Below, one piece after another: positions 17,058 to 25,284 of a DNA stretch of 64,000 bases. A program made the position numbers and the translations under genes. The notes beneath the pieces were generated by a model. The model was not told the origin of the DNA, ran no database searches, and was given only the letters and a program-made list of their open reading frames with translations. The stretch comes from CAVYXK01 sp963772445 (lineage in GTDB: Bacteria; Pseudomonadota; Alphaproteobacteria; Acetobacterales; Acetobacteraceae): positions 868,001-932,000 of the forward strand of contig CAVYXK010000001.1 of assembly GCA_963772445.1 (NCBI GenBank), given 5' to 3'. The first letter of the stretch is position 1. Every line of letters starts with the position of its first letter.

Positions 17058-18059
17058 TTACTGTCGCTTGCCCAACCCCACGCGGTGATCGACAAAGCGC
17101 AGCGTATAAGCACGCGCGATATCCAGTCCCGGCGGATATACGCCGACCGCGGCCATCGACCGGTAGAACGCCGCCCAGCGCGCGTCGGTCATTGCGCCGA
17201 TCCCCAGCATCTTCGTATCCCCTAAATCCGCCACGCCGTACTCGATCATCACATGCCGTCCGTAGTCGATCAGAGCCTGCGGCATGTCCGGGTTGGCTTT
17301 GCGGATCAGCGCATCCGCCGGAGCCGGGTCACCGTATAGGTACGAGTGCCACCCCTCGATCGAGCCATCCACGAACCGCTGCACCAGCCCGGGATTCTCC
17401 ACCACCAGCTTCGTGCTGGTCGCGATGATGTTGTCGTAGCCGAGATACCCGGCATCGGCGATCGGCAGCACCACCGGCTTGAAATGCGCCTCGGTTTCAA
17501 TCAGGAACGGCTCCGACCCCAGATAACCCTCCTGCACCAGATTCTTGTCCGCCAGAAACGGCGCCAGGCTGAACGTATAGGGCCTGATCTGGCTGTCGCT
17601 ATAGCCGAACTTCCCAGCCAGGAACCGCCACCAGCCGCTGCGCACGTCGGCGGCGATCTCGATCGGTTTGCCCTTCAACGCTTCGAAGCTATCGTTCCCC
17701 ACTCCCGGATGGGCGATCAGCACCGACGGGTCCTTCTGGAAGATCGCCGCCACGGCGACGAAGGGCAGGTGCTGCTGGACGAACTCGATGGCCTGACCGC
17801 CGCTGAGGTTGAACTGCATGCGGCCGGCCATCAGCAAGGTCATGTGATTGATCTGCGGACCACCCTGCTCGATCGTCACGTCCAGCCCATGCTTCGCATA
17901 GATGCCGGTGGCGACCGCCTGGTAGAAGCCGCCGTATTCCGCCTCCGCCTTCCAGTCGAGCCCGAACGTCACGTGGTCGTTCGCCGGTGCGGTAACGGCG
18001 CGCAGAGCCAGGCCAAGCGCTGCGAAACCCAGCAGACCCGCGCGCCGCATCCGCCTCAA
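17058..18059 (-). CDS. NMT1/THI5-like ABC transporter substrate-binding protein
   Basis: A 333-residue periplasmic binding protein with a signal peptide (MRRMRRAGLLGFAALGLALRA) and the NMT1/SsuA-type fold opening VTFGLDWKAEAEYGGFYQA. Family members bind taurine/sulfonates, nitrate, thiamine precursors or aromatic acids. Its start overlaps the SDR stop by 4 bases (ATGA), so both are one operon. No cognate permease or ATPase lies in the window, so it may use a transporter elsewhere; ligand unknown. Confidence 0.88.
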   Translation of the reverse strand: MRRMRRAGLLGFAALGLALRAVTAPANDHVTFGLDWKAEAEYGGFYQAVATGIYAKHGLDVTIEQGGPQINHMTLLMAGRMQFNLSGGQAIEFVQQHLPFVAVAAIFQKDPSVLIAHPGVGNDSFEALKGKPIEIAADVRSGWWRFLAGKFGYSDSQIRPYTFSLAPFLADKNLVQEGYLGSEPFLIETEAHFKPVVLPIADAGYLGYDNIIATSTKLVVENPGLVQRFVDGSIEGWHSYLYGDPAPADALIRKANPDMPQALIDYGRHVMIEYGVADLGDTKMLGIGAMTDARWAAFYRSMAAVGVYPPGLDIARAYTLRFVDHRVGLGKRQ

Positions 18060-18802
18060 CCCCGGCCGATGAACGGCATCTTCGTCGCCATGATGGTGAT
18101 GAACTGCACATTGGCATCCAGCGGCAGGTTGCTCATGAACAGGATCGAGCGGCCAACGTGATCGACGTCCATCCGTGGCTCCTGCATCATCGCCCCGTGC
18201 GCCTGCATCTGCCCGGCCGTCGAGCGCGCCGTCATCGGCGTAGCCGCGTTGCCGATATCGATCTGGCTGCTGCAGATATCGTATTGACGCCCGTCCAGCG
18301 CGATCGATTTGGTCAGCCCCGTCACTGCGTGTTTCGTCGTGGTATAGGCCGCCGACCCCGGCCGCGGCGCATGCGCCGAGATCGAGCCGTTATTGATGAT
18401 CCGCCCGCCCATGGGCACTTGGTCGCGCATCATGCGGAACGCTGCGTTGGCGCACAGGAACATGCCGTTCAGGTTCACATCCACCACGGCTTTCCACTGT
18501 TCCCACGTGTAGTCACCGAAGTTGGTCATCGGTGAGCCACCCCCGGCATTGTTGAACAGCACGTCGACGCGGCCGAAGCTCTCTTTCACCCTGGCGAACA
18601 GCGCTACCACCGCGTCCGGCTCGCGCACATCGGTCGGCACCACCAGCGGCGTGCCGCCCCTGGCCATTGCGGCCGTCTCCTCCAGCGCATCCTTCCGGCG
18701 CCCCGCCAGCGCCACGGCATAACCGTCCGCAAGCAGTGCCAGCGCCGAGGAGCGGCCGATGCCGCTGCCCGCCCCGGTGATGACGGCGACGCGTTGAGCC
18801 AT
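18056..18802 (-). CDS. Short-chain dehydrogenase/reductase
   Basis: A 248-residue classical SDR. The cofactor motif TGAGSGIG is at residues 10-17, NNAGG near 89, and the catalytic Ser-Tyr-Lys set is seen in NGSISAHAPRPGSAAYTTTK. Arg in AGRRKD at the end of the second strand suggests NADP or mixed preference. The open frame continues far upstream to 19549, but ATG 18802 begins MAQRVAVITGAGSG and is correct. It is first in a two-gene operon with the NMT1 protein and is divergent from the alpha/beta hydrolase. Confidence 0.93.
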   Translation of the reverse strand: MAQRVAVITGAGSGIGRSSALALLADGYAVALAGRRKDALEETAAMARGGTPLVVPTDVREPDAVVALFARVKESFGRVDVLFNNAGGGSPMTNFGDYTWEQWKAVVDVNLNGMFLCANAAFRMMRDQVPMGGRIINNGSISAHAPRPGSAAYTTTKHAVTGLTKSIALDGRQYDICSSQIDIGNAATPMTARSTAGQMQAHGAMMQEPRMDVDHVGRSILFMSNLPLDANVQFITIMATKMPFIGRG

Positions 18803-19993
18803 GGTCGTTCTCCCCCGATCGGTCGTGATGGAAGCGGCATTCTGGCGCGCCCGTGGGGCTGGGCCAAGGGAGCCGCGCATTTTCATTGCAACCGGCGCGA
18901 GCAAAGCGTTAGCGTCAACGCAAATCGGGAGGATCCAATCGAAGCCTCGATCGACGCGCGCGAGATCGAGCAGGTCGTGGTGCCGTTCACGGCCGGCGAC
19001 GGCATGCCGCTCAACCTGCTGCACCTGCGCGGACCGAGCCCAGCCTCGCGCGGTCCGGTGCTGGTGGTGCACGGCGCCGGGGTACGAGCGAACCTGTTTC
19101 GACCACCGACCGATACGACGATCGTGCAGGCACTGCTCGCTCACGGCTACGACGTGTGGCTCGAGAACTGGCGCGCGAGCATCGACCTGCCCCCCAATCC
19201 TTGGACGCTCGACAAGGCGGCGCTCTACGATCACCCGAGGGCAGTCGAAACAATCGCCGCCGAAACCGGCACCGACCGCATCAAGGCGATCATCCACTGC
19301 CAGGGTTCGACCAGCTTCATGATGTCGGCCGCGGCCGGGTTGGTGCCGCAGGTCACCACCATTGTTTCTAATGCGGTGGCGCTGCATCCACGCATTCCCG
19401 CTGTCACCCGCGCCAAGTTCCAATTGTCGCTGCCAGTGCTGAGCCGGCTGCTCGATTACCTCGACCCGCAATGGGGAAGGGGCGTACCGCCCACGCCCGT
19501 TGCTAAGATGATCACCGCCTGGGTCAAGGCGACGCATCATGAATGCCACAACACTGTCTGCCGCCTGGTCAGTTTCACCTACGGGGTCGGCTTCCCGACA
19601 CTATGGAGCCACGCGAACCTAAATGAAGCAACGCATGCCTGGATCTGCCAGGAATTCGCGAAGGTGCCGGTCAGCTTCTTCCAGCAGATCTATCGTTGCG
19701 TGCTTGCCGGGCATCTGGTGACGGTCGATGGCCTGCCCGGATTGCCGACGGCATTCGGGATCGTCCCACCGCAGACCGACGCGCGCTTTGCGTTCTTTGC
19801 CGGACGAAACAACCACTGCTTTCTGCCGGAGAGCCAGCAGGAGACGTTCGACTATTTTGACCGGCACCATCCCCGGTTCCACACGCTGCACGTTCTGCCG
19901 GACTATGGCCACCTGGACGTGTTCATCGGCAAGGATGCGGCGCGTGATGTCTTTCCGCTGATGATCGAAGAGCTCGACAAGGAGACCGCCTGA
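18794..19993 (+). CDS. Alpha/beta hydrolase (module related to GMC-oxidase-linked hydrolases)
   Basis: Hydrolase of about 340-399 residues. The strand and oxyanion region is VLVVHGAGVRAN and the nucleophile elbow is IHCQGSTSF (Ser in CQGST), with a late His in LPDYGHLDVFIG. Sequence resembles the hydrolase domain found fused to cholesterol-oxidase-like GMC proteins. The frame is open from TTG 18794, which overlaps the divergent SDR start. A much better GGGAGGA lies at about 18927-18933, but no ATG/GTG/TTG follows; the nearest codon at ideal spacing is ATC 18938, and the next standard start is GTG 18977. The true start is therefore uncertain. The stop overlaps the next ATG. Confidence 0.85.
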   Translation: MSHGRSPPIGRDGSGILARPWGWAKGAAHFHCNRREQSVSVNANREDPIEASIDAREIEQVVVPFTAGDGMPLNLLHLRGPSPASRGPVLVVHGAGVRANLFRPPTDTTIVQALLAHGYDVWLENWRASIDLPPNPWTLDKAALYDHPRAVETIAAETGTDRIKAIIHCQGSTSFMMSAAAGLVPQVTTIVSNAVALHPRIPAVTRAKFQLSLPVLSRLLDYLDPQWGRGVPPTPVAKMITAWVKATHHECHNTVCRLVSFTYGVGFPTLWSHANLNEATHAWICQEFAKVPVSFFQQIYRCVLAGHLVTVDGLPGLPTAFGIVPPQTDARFAFFAGRNNHCFLPESQQETFDYFDRHHPRFHTLHVLPDYGHLDVFIGKDAARDVFPLMIEELDKETA

Positions 19994-20889
19994 TGTTCCA
20001 GCCAGCGCGGATCGCCCGTCAGGCCGGCCGTTATGCGCTGGTCGATGATATCCCGTTCCAGATGCCTGTGCAGGGGATCAAGTCATCCACCATCCTCGCC
20101 GCGTTTCCCTGCGACCCGGTCAAGGCACGCGTGCTGCTGCAAGGCAACGAGGTGCATCCGTTCATTCTGTGGAACAAGGCGCTGCTGCTGGTCACCGTGG
20201 TCGATTACCGCCACACCAACATCGGTAAATACATCGAGTTCAGCATCGCGCTTGCCTGCACCCACGGCGCGCGGCCGGCGCCGCGGCTGCTGCCGGCGCT
20301 GCTGCGCGGCCTGTTTGGCACCGGGCAGTGGGTGTACGATCTGCCGGTCAGCACGGAAATCTCGGTGAAGGGCGGCAAGGGCATCTGGGGCATGCCCAAG
20401 CATCAGGCCAACCTGAATTACATCGAGGGCGAGCGCAGCGTCAGCAGCCAATACGACCTGAACGGACAGCTTGGCGTTTATTTCGAAGTGGAGCGACCGC
20501 GCTCCATCTGGCTGCCGGTCAGCACCAGCGCTGTGAATTACTGCGAGTTCCGTGGATTGCTGATGAAATCGACCATCTATTTCTCCGGTAAGGCAGGCTT
20601 CTCCCTGTTCCGCAAAGGTGCGGCGAAGCTGGTGATCGGCGACGTGCCTCGCGTGCAGGTGCTGAAGACGATCGGCCTGGAGCCCGACCCGATCGCCACG
20701 CTCTATTTGCCCGAAGTCACCGGCGTGTTGGACGATCATTTCGAGAGCTGGTTCTGCACTTATGCCCAACCGCCCACCATACCGCCCGAGGGGTTGGAAA
20801 GCGTGGTCAATCTGGGCGAGAGCCAGCAGTGGCTGCCGCCGCCCTCGGCGCCGATGCCGGGCCTCACGCGCCAGGACGTGCCGGCATGA
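19993..20889 (+). CDS. Acetoacetate decarboxylase family protein
   Basis: A 298-residue ADC-fold protein. The Schiff-base lysine region corresponds to GGKGIWGMPKHQANL, and VDYRHTNIGKYIEF plus EVERPRSIWLP match the family beta-cone core. True ADCs decarboxylate acetoacetate to acetone, but the superfamily includes aldolase/dehydratases and lipid-related proteins. The ATG (19993) overlaps the hydrolase stop TGATG-style and the end overlaps the next gene (ATGA), so it is translationally coupled within this operon. Substrate unknown. Confidence 0.85.
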   Translation: MFQPARIARQAGRYALVDDIPFQMPVQGIKSSTILAAFPCDPVKARVLLQGNEVHPFILWNKALLLVTVVDYRHTNIGKYIEFSIALACTHGARPAPRLLPALLRGLFGTGQWVYDLPVSTEISVKGGKGIWGMPKHQANLNYIEGERSVSSQYDLNGQLGVYFEVERPRSIWLPVSTSAVNYCEFRGLLMKSTIYFSGKAGFSLFRKGAAKLVIGDVPRVQVLKTIGLEPDPIATLYLPEVTGVLDDHFESWFCTYAQPPTIPPEGLESVVNLGESQQWLPPPSAPMPGLTRQDVPA

Positions 20890-21365
20890 GCCCCTGGCCG
20901 GAGGTGCTCAACGCCGCGCTGCTGTTCCTGTGCTGCTCGATGTATTTCGGCACCGGCTGGTCGATGGGCCTGTTTTCCTTCCCTATCCGGCCGCAGATCA
21001 CGGTCGATAATTACTACCTGCTGTTCGTGCCCGAGGTCACGGCGGCGACAAAATTCTTCACCTGGATGACCATGGTGATGATGGCGAGTGCCGCGGCAAT
21101 GGTCTGGACCGAATGGGGCACACCGCTGTTATTCGTACCGATCGTCGTGCTGGTGGCCGTGATCGCCGCCACCGGGCTTACTGTGATAAAAATCCTGCCG
21201 CTCAATGCGCGCATGGCCGCCGGCATCAAGGACTCGACCGAGCTCGGGCAGATCCTGGACGAGTGGATGGGGCTGAACTGGGTACGCATCGCGTTGTGGT
21301 CCGTGCAATGGACCGCCATGATCGCGTGGTTCATCGCCAAGGCGCGGGCTGGAGCGGCGATATGA
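20886..21365 (+). CDS. Integral membrane protein of the hydrolase/GMC operon, 159 residues
   Basis: Unnamed membrane protein with four predicted helices: about residues 5-27 (LNAALLFLCCSMYFGTG), 55-75 (FFTWMTMVMMASAAAMVW), 82-104 (LLFVPIVVLVAVIAATGLTV) and 140-155 (IALWSVQWTAMIAWFIA). Between helices 3 and 4 the loop DSTELGQILDEWMGLN resembles DUF1772-like proteins. ATG 20886 overlaps the ADC stop by 4 bases; the frame's upstream part is read-through. Function unknown, but strict coupling suggests it works with the neighbouring enzymes at the membrane. Confidence 0.75.
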   Translation: MSPWPEVLNAALLFLCCSMYFGTGWSMGLFSFPIRPQITVDNYYLLFVPEVTAATKFFTWMTMVMMASAAAMVWTEWGTPLLFVPIVVLVAVIAATGLTVIKILPLNARMAAGIKDSTELGQILDEWMGLNWVRIALWSVQWTAMIAWFIAKARAGAAI

Positions 21366-21751
21366 GAAGGGGGCTGCTGTTCTGGCTGGTGGCGGCGATC
21401 GCCGCGATCACGCTGCTCACCGGCTGCGTGCAGATCCTGTGGCCGGCGCCGATCCTGGCCATGCTATCCGCCGAGCAATCGCCGACGGCGCTGCACTTCT
21501 TCGGCGTGGTCGGGATGTTCATGGCGCTGTTCGGTGGCGCTCTGCTGCAGGCGCTGTTCGCCCACCGGCCGAATCCCGTGGTGATTCTGTGGGCGGGGCT
21601 GCAGAAATTCGGCGCCGTGGCGGGCGTCGGCATCGGGGTGCTGCACGGCATTTTCGCTCCGCTGGCGCTATTGGTCAGCGTGTTCGATTTCGTCTCCGGT
21701 GTGCTGATCCTGGCTTACCTGCCTCATGCGCGCGGTTCCGGGAGACGGTGA
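21362..21751 (+). CDS. Small membrane protein, 129 residues
   Basis: Four hydrophobic segments dominate: LFWLVAAIAAITLLTG, LHFFGVVGMFMALFGGALL, a weaker ILWAGLQKFGAVAGVG and FAPLALLVSVFDFVSGVLIL. The pattern is like DUF4345/patatin-operon membrane proteins, but I do not recognise a named family with certainty. ATG 21362 overlaps the preceding stop by 4 bases and its TGA shares one base with the next ATG. Second of three consecutive membrane proteins. Confidence 0.75.
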   Translation: MRRGLLFWLVAAIAAITLLTGCVQILWPAPILAMLSAEQSPTALHFFGVVGMFMALFGGALLQALFAHRPNPVVILWAGLQKFGAVAGVGIGVLHGIFAPLALLVSVFDFVSGVLILAYLPHARGSGRR

Positions 21752-22149
21752 TGCTGCTGGCAACACGCGTGTTCTACTACGGATACACGTGGATGCTGCT
21801 TTGCGTCGGCGGTTCTGGCATCCTGATCGCGGCCTGGGAGTTGCCGCACATCTTTTCGGTCGATCTGTCCGCCATGGGGTCACAGCCCGCGGCGACCCTT
21901 CTCACGCAATATCGGTTCCTGAAATCGATGGAGTTCGCCTTCGGGCTATTCTGCTGGGTTTACCGCCGGGAGATCTGGGCCGGCGGCACGGCGCGCCGGC
22001 TGTTCCTGGCTGGCGTCTCCGGCGGCGTCGCGGCGCGGCTGATCTCGCTGGTGGTGGACGGCGTCCCGCACTGGGCATTCCTGGTCTTTGCCGCGCTGGA
22101 GTTCATCTGCGGAGTACTGATGCTGCTGCAACCATCGAGGCCAGCATGA
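21751..22149 (+). CDS. Small membrane protein, 132 residues (DUF4345-like)
   Basis: ATG 21751 encodes MLLATRVFYYGYTWMLLCVG, then GSGILIAAWELPHIF; further hydrophobic segments follow at SMEFAFGLFCWVY, LFLAGVSGGVAARLISL and WAFLVFAALEFICGVLMLL. Its length and helix spacing resemble DUF4345 membrane proteins. The ORF frame is open far upstream, but the ATG coupled to the previous stop is the sensible start. It overlaps the patatin gene by 4 bases. Confidence 0.75.
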   Translation: MLLATRVFYYGYTWMLLCVGGSGILIAAWELPHIFSVDLSAMGSQPAATLLTQYRFLKSMEFAFGLFCWVYRREIWAGGTARRLFLAGVSGGVAARLISLVVDGVPHWAFLVFAALEFICGVLMLLQPSRPA

Positions 22150-23693
22150 CCCACGCGCCATTCTTTGCACCTGCGCCGGCCTATGCGGGGCCGAAGCGTT
22201 CCTTGATCCTGGCTGGCGGTGGCATGCGCGTGGCCTATCAAGCAGGTGTGCTGCAAGCGCTCGCCGAAGCAGATCTCTGTTTCCACCATGCGGACGGCAC
22301 CTCCGGCGGGACGATGAACCTGGCGATGCTGTTCTCCGGCCTCGCGCCTCCCGAGATGATCGGCCGCTGGCGCAGCCTTGATCCGAAGGATTTCGCCGGC
22401 TTCATGCCGCTGGCCGATTATCTGCGCGGTCCCGACCTCCCGGCGATGGGCAGCGCCGATGGCGTGGTGAAGAAGGTGTTCCCCCATCTCGGCGTCGACA
22501 TCGCGCGGATCAACGATGCCGCCGGCATGATCGGCACGTTCAACCTGTGCAACTTCTCGCGCAAGACGCTGGAGACGATCGAGCATACGGCACTGACGCT
22601 CGATCGACTGGTCGCCGGCATTTCGCTGCCGATCTTCATGCCGGCGGTGCAGATCGATGGCTCGTTCTATACCGACGCAGTGTGGATCAAGGACGCCAAC
22701 CTGATGGAGGCGGTGCGCCGCGGCGCCGAGGAGATCTGGGTCGTCTGGTGCATCGGCAATTCCAGCCGGTATCAGAACGGCGCCTTCCGCCAATACGTCC
22801 ACATGATCGAAATAAGCGCCAATGGCGCGCTGTTCCAGGAACTGGAATACATCGCCGAGACCAACGCACGGATCACCACCGGTGAACCGGTCGGCGGCCG
22901 GCAGCGGCCGATCGTGCTGCACGTGATCCGGCCCGAATATCCGCTGCCACTCGATCCCGACTATTTCTTCGGTCGCATCGACGGCGCGACGCTGATCGCG
23001 CTCGGTTATGAAGACGCAAAATCCTATCTCGCTTCATGTCGGCCGGAAGGCCTGCCGTTGACACCGGAGGTCACGCACATGCGCGACGAAACAACCGGAT
23101 TGTCTTTCCGCGAGACCATGTCGGGCGGTTTCGCGCTAGGTGAAACCGATCCGGAAACGGGCCGGCAGAAAGGCCAGGCAGCCGGGACAAATCTGGCGCT
23201 GCACGCGACCGTGCTGATACGAGACCTCGAGCGGTTCCTAAGCGAACCTGGGCATCCCGGCTCGCTAGCCGGCTCCATCGAATTCGCGCCGTTCGGCGGC
23301 ACAATCATCGGCACTGGCGGTGTGTTCAAGCTGTTCACCCCGAGCGGTCAGCTGGGCCTGAAATACATGGTCTATGAGCTGGGCTTCCAGCGGGACGGCA
23401 AGCCTTATTATCTCGCCGGACGCAAGGAGGTGCGGGATGGTCCGGCGACCGATGCCTGGAAACAGACCACGACGCTATACACCGTGCTGCACGAAGGAAC
23501 AGATACAACGGGTCCGATCGTCGGTGCCGGCACGCTGTCGCTCGGCGTCCCCGACCTGATCCGGATGCTGGGTACCGTCAGCACGCCGGGTGCGCCTGGA
23601 CCCGTGCAGTCAGCAGCAGCGATCGCTCGCTTCGGACATTTCTTCCTGGGCCAGATGTGGGATAGCTACGGCGCCCATCTGCGCCGTGGCTGA
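22146..23693 (+). CDS. Patatin-like phospholipase fused to a GMC-oxidase-associated C-terminal domain
   Basis: A 515-residue two-domain protein. Residues 15-315 are a patatin domain: glycine-rich oxyanion loop GGGMR (24-28), nucleophile Ser53 in GTSGG, and the dyad Asp in VQIDGSFYTD (DGS instead of the usual DGG). Residues about 325-515 (RETMSGGFALGE, SIEFAPFGGTIIG, ARFGHFFLGQMWDSYG) resemble the beta-rich middle domain that, in large cholesterol-oxidase-like proteins, joins the GMC domain to an alpha/beta hydrolase. Finding it on a patatin beside separate GMC and hydrolase genes is unusual. The start overlaps the previous stop; the GMC gene follows by 12 bases. Confidence 0.85.
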   Translation: MTHAPFFAPAPAYAGPKRSLILAGGGMRVAYQAGVLQALAEADLCFHHADGTSGGTMNLAMLFSGLAPPEMIGRWRSLDPKDFAGFMPLADYLRGPDLPAMGSADGVVKKVFPHLGVDIARINDAAGMIGTFNLCNFSRKTLETIEHTALTLDRLVAGISLPIFMPAVQIDGSFYTDAVWIKDANLMEAVRRGAEEIWVVWCIGNSSRYQNGAFRQYVHMIEISANGALFQELEYIAETNARITTGEPVGGRQRPIVLHVIRPEYPLPLDPDYFFGRIDGATLIALGYEDAKSYLASCRPEGLPLTPEVTHMRDETTGLSFRETMSGGFALGETDPETGRQKGQAAGTNLALHATVLIRDLERFLSEPGHPGSLAGSIEFAPFGGTIIGTGGVFKLFTPSGQLGLKYMVYELGFQRDGKPYYLAGRKEVRDGPATDAWKQTTTLYTVLHEGTDTTGPIVGAGTLSLGVPDLIRMLGTVSTPGAPGPVQSAAAIARFGHFFLGQMWDSYGAHLRRG

Positions 23694-23705
23694 CGGGGCA
23701 GGGTG

Positions 23706-25274
23706 ATGGATTTCGATGCGATCGTGATCGGCAGCGGCTTTGGCGGATCGGTCTCGGCCTGTCGCCTCGCCGAGTCCGGCGCGCGCGTGCTGGTCCTGGA
23801 ACGTGGCCGCCGCTGGGATCGCACCAGCTATCCGAGCGTGACCGGCAAGGACTGGCTGTGGAATCAGCGCCATCCGGAAGACGCCAACGGCTGGATCGAT
23901 TTGCGCGCCTTTCCGCGCATGGCGGTGGCACAGGGTGCCGCGGTCGGCGGCGGATCGCTGATCTACGCCAACATCTCTGCCATTCCGCCGCCCAGCGTTT
24001 TTGCTGCCGACTGGCCGCCGCAGATCACGCATGACGAACTGGCGCGCTGTTATGCCACGGTCGGCGCAGTGATGAACGTCCAGCCGGTCCCCGACAATCA
24101 ATGGACGCCGCGCATGCATCTGGTGCAGGACGCGGCGCAGGCGATCGGCGCCGCCGACCGCTTCCGCAAGCTCGATCTCGCCGTGTCCTTCGATCCTGAT
24201 TTCAGCTTCGACCATAGCGGCGATCCCGCGCGCACGGTCTGGCACAAGAACGCACAGGGCATCGAACAAGGCACCTGCGTGCATTGCGGCAACTGCGACA
24301 TCGGCTGTCCGGTCGATGCGAAGAATACGCTCGACCGCACCTATCTGGCACTCGCCGAAGCCAAAGGCGCCGAGGTGCGGCCGCTGCATCTCGTCACCGC
24401 CATAGAGCCGGAAGGCACCGGCTGGCGCGTGCACTTCGATCGCCTCATGCCCGGTGCGCGGCAGCCCGACAGTGCCACCGCGGGACTTGTCGTGCTGGCT
24501 GGAGGCTCGCTCAACTCCACCGAGCTGCTGCTGCGCTGTCGCGACGTGCTGCACACCTTGCCGGCGATCAGCCCACGCCTCGGCTATGACTGGAGCAGCA
24601 ACGGCGACTTCCTGACTCCGGCGATCTACACCAACCGTAAGCCCGAACCGTCACTCGGCCCGACGATCACCTGCGCGATCGACTTCCTCGATCGCAGCCG
24701 CAATGGCCAGTCATTCTGGATCCAGGACGGCGGCGTTCCCAACCTGCTCGCCGACCTCGCCCGCACGGCCGAAAGCGAGCATCCCGAGGCGCATCTGCTG
24801 CTCGACTGGATTCGCAACGATCTGCTCGCGCATGCCCCGCTAGACAATATGATGCCCTGGTTTGCGCAAGGCGTTGACGCAGCGAACGGCCAGCTCCGAC
24901 TGCGCCGCCAGTTCGAAATCGCCGGAGAGTGGGAGCTGACCCTCGAGTGGGACATCGTCCGCTCGCGCGAGCTAATCGACACCATCGTCGCGACCCACGA
25001 GGCGCTGTCGCACGCCACCGACGGCACGCCGCATGTGCCGCCGACCTGGACGCTGGCGCACTACCTGATCACGCCGCATCCGCTCGGTGGCTGCAACATG
25101 GGCACGAGACCGGAGAACGGCGTGGTCGATCACCGCGGCGAGGTGTTTGGCTATCGTAACTTGTTTGTGCTGGACGGCGCCATCGTCCCTGAAGCCGTCG
25201 GCGTAAACCCGTCGCGGACCATCGCCGCTTTGGCCGAGAGGGCGATGCGCCTGATCGCAGCCGGCCAGAAATGA
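23706..25274 (+). CDS. GMC oxidoreductase, cholesterol-oxidase-like
   Basis: A 522-residue FAD enzyme with the dinucleotide fold VIGSGFGGSVSACRLAESG at 6-24, GAAVGGGSLIYANIS, a four-Cys-like cluster CVHCGNCDIGCPVDAKN, the C-terminal HPLGGCNMG and NPSRTIAALAERAM. This resembles the GMC half of cholesterol oxidase/large steroid-oxidase proteins that oxidise sterol-like alcohols. The downstream beta domain and hydrolase usually fused to it are instead encoded by the neighbouring genes at 22146 and 18794. I use ATG 23706, with GGCAGGG just upstream. The true alcohol substrate (sterol, hopanoid or other) is unknown. Confidence 0.88.
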   Translation: MDFDAIVIGSGFGGSVSACRLAESGARVLVLERGRRWDRTSYPSVTGKDWLWNQRHPEDANGWIDLRAFPRMAVAQGAAVGGGSLIYANISAIPPPSVFAADWPPQITHDELARCYATVGAVMNVQPVPDNQWTPRMHLVQDAAQAIGAADRFRKLDLAVSFDPDFSFDHSGDPARTVWHKNAQGIEQGTCVHCGNCDIGCPVDAKNTLDRTYLALAEAKGAEVRPLHLVTAIEPEGTGWRVHFDRLMPGARQPDSATAGLVVLAGGSLNSTELLLRCRDVLHTLPAISPRLGYDWSSNGDFLTPAIYTNRKPEPSLGPTITCAIDFLDRSRNGQSFWIQDGGVPNLLADLARTAESEHPEAHLLLDWIRNDLLAHAPLDNMMPWFAQGVDAANGQLRLRRQFEIAGEWELTLEWDIVRSRELIDTIVATHEALSHATDGTPHVPPTWTLAHYLITPHPLGGCNMGTRPENGVVDHRGEVFGYRNLFVLDGAIVPEAVGVNPSRTIAALAERAMRLIAAGQK

Positions 25275-25284
25275 TCGGTGAAGA

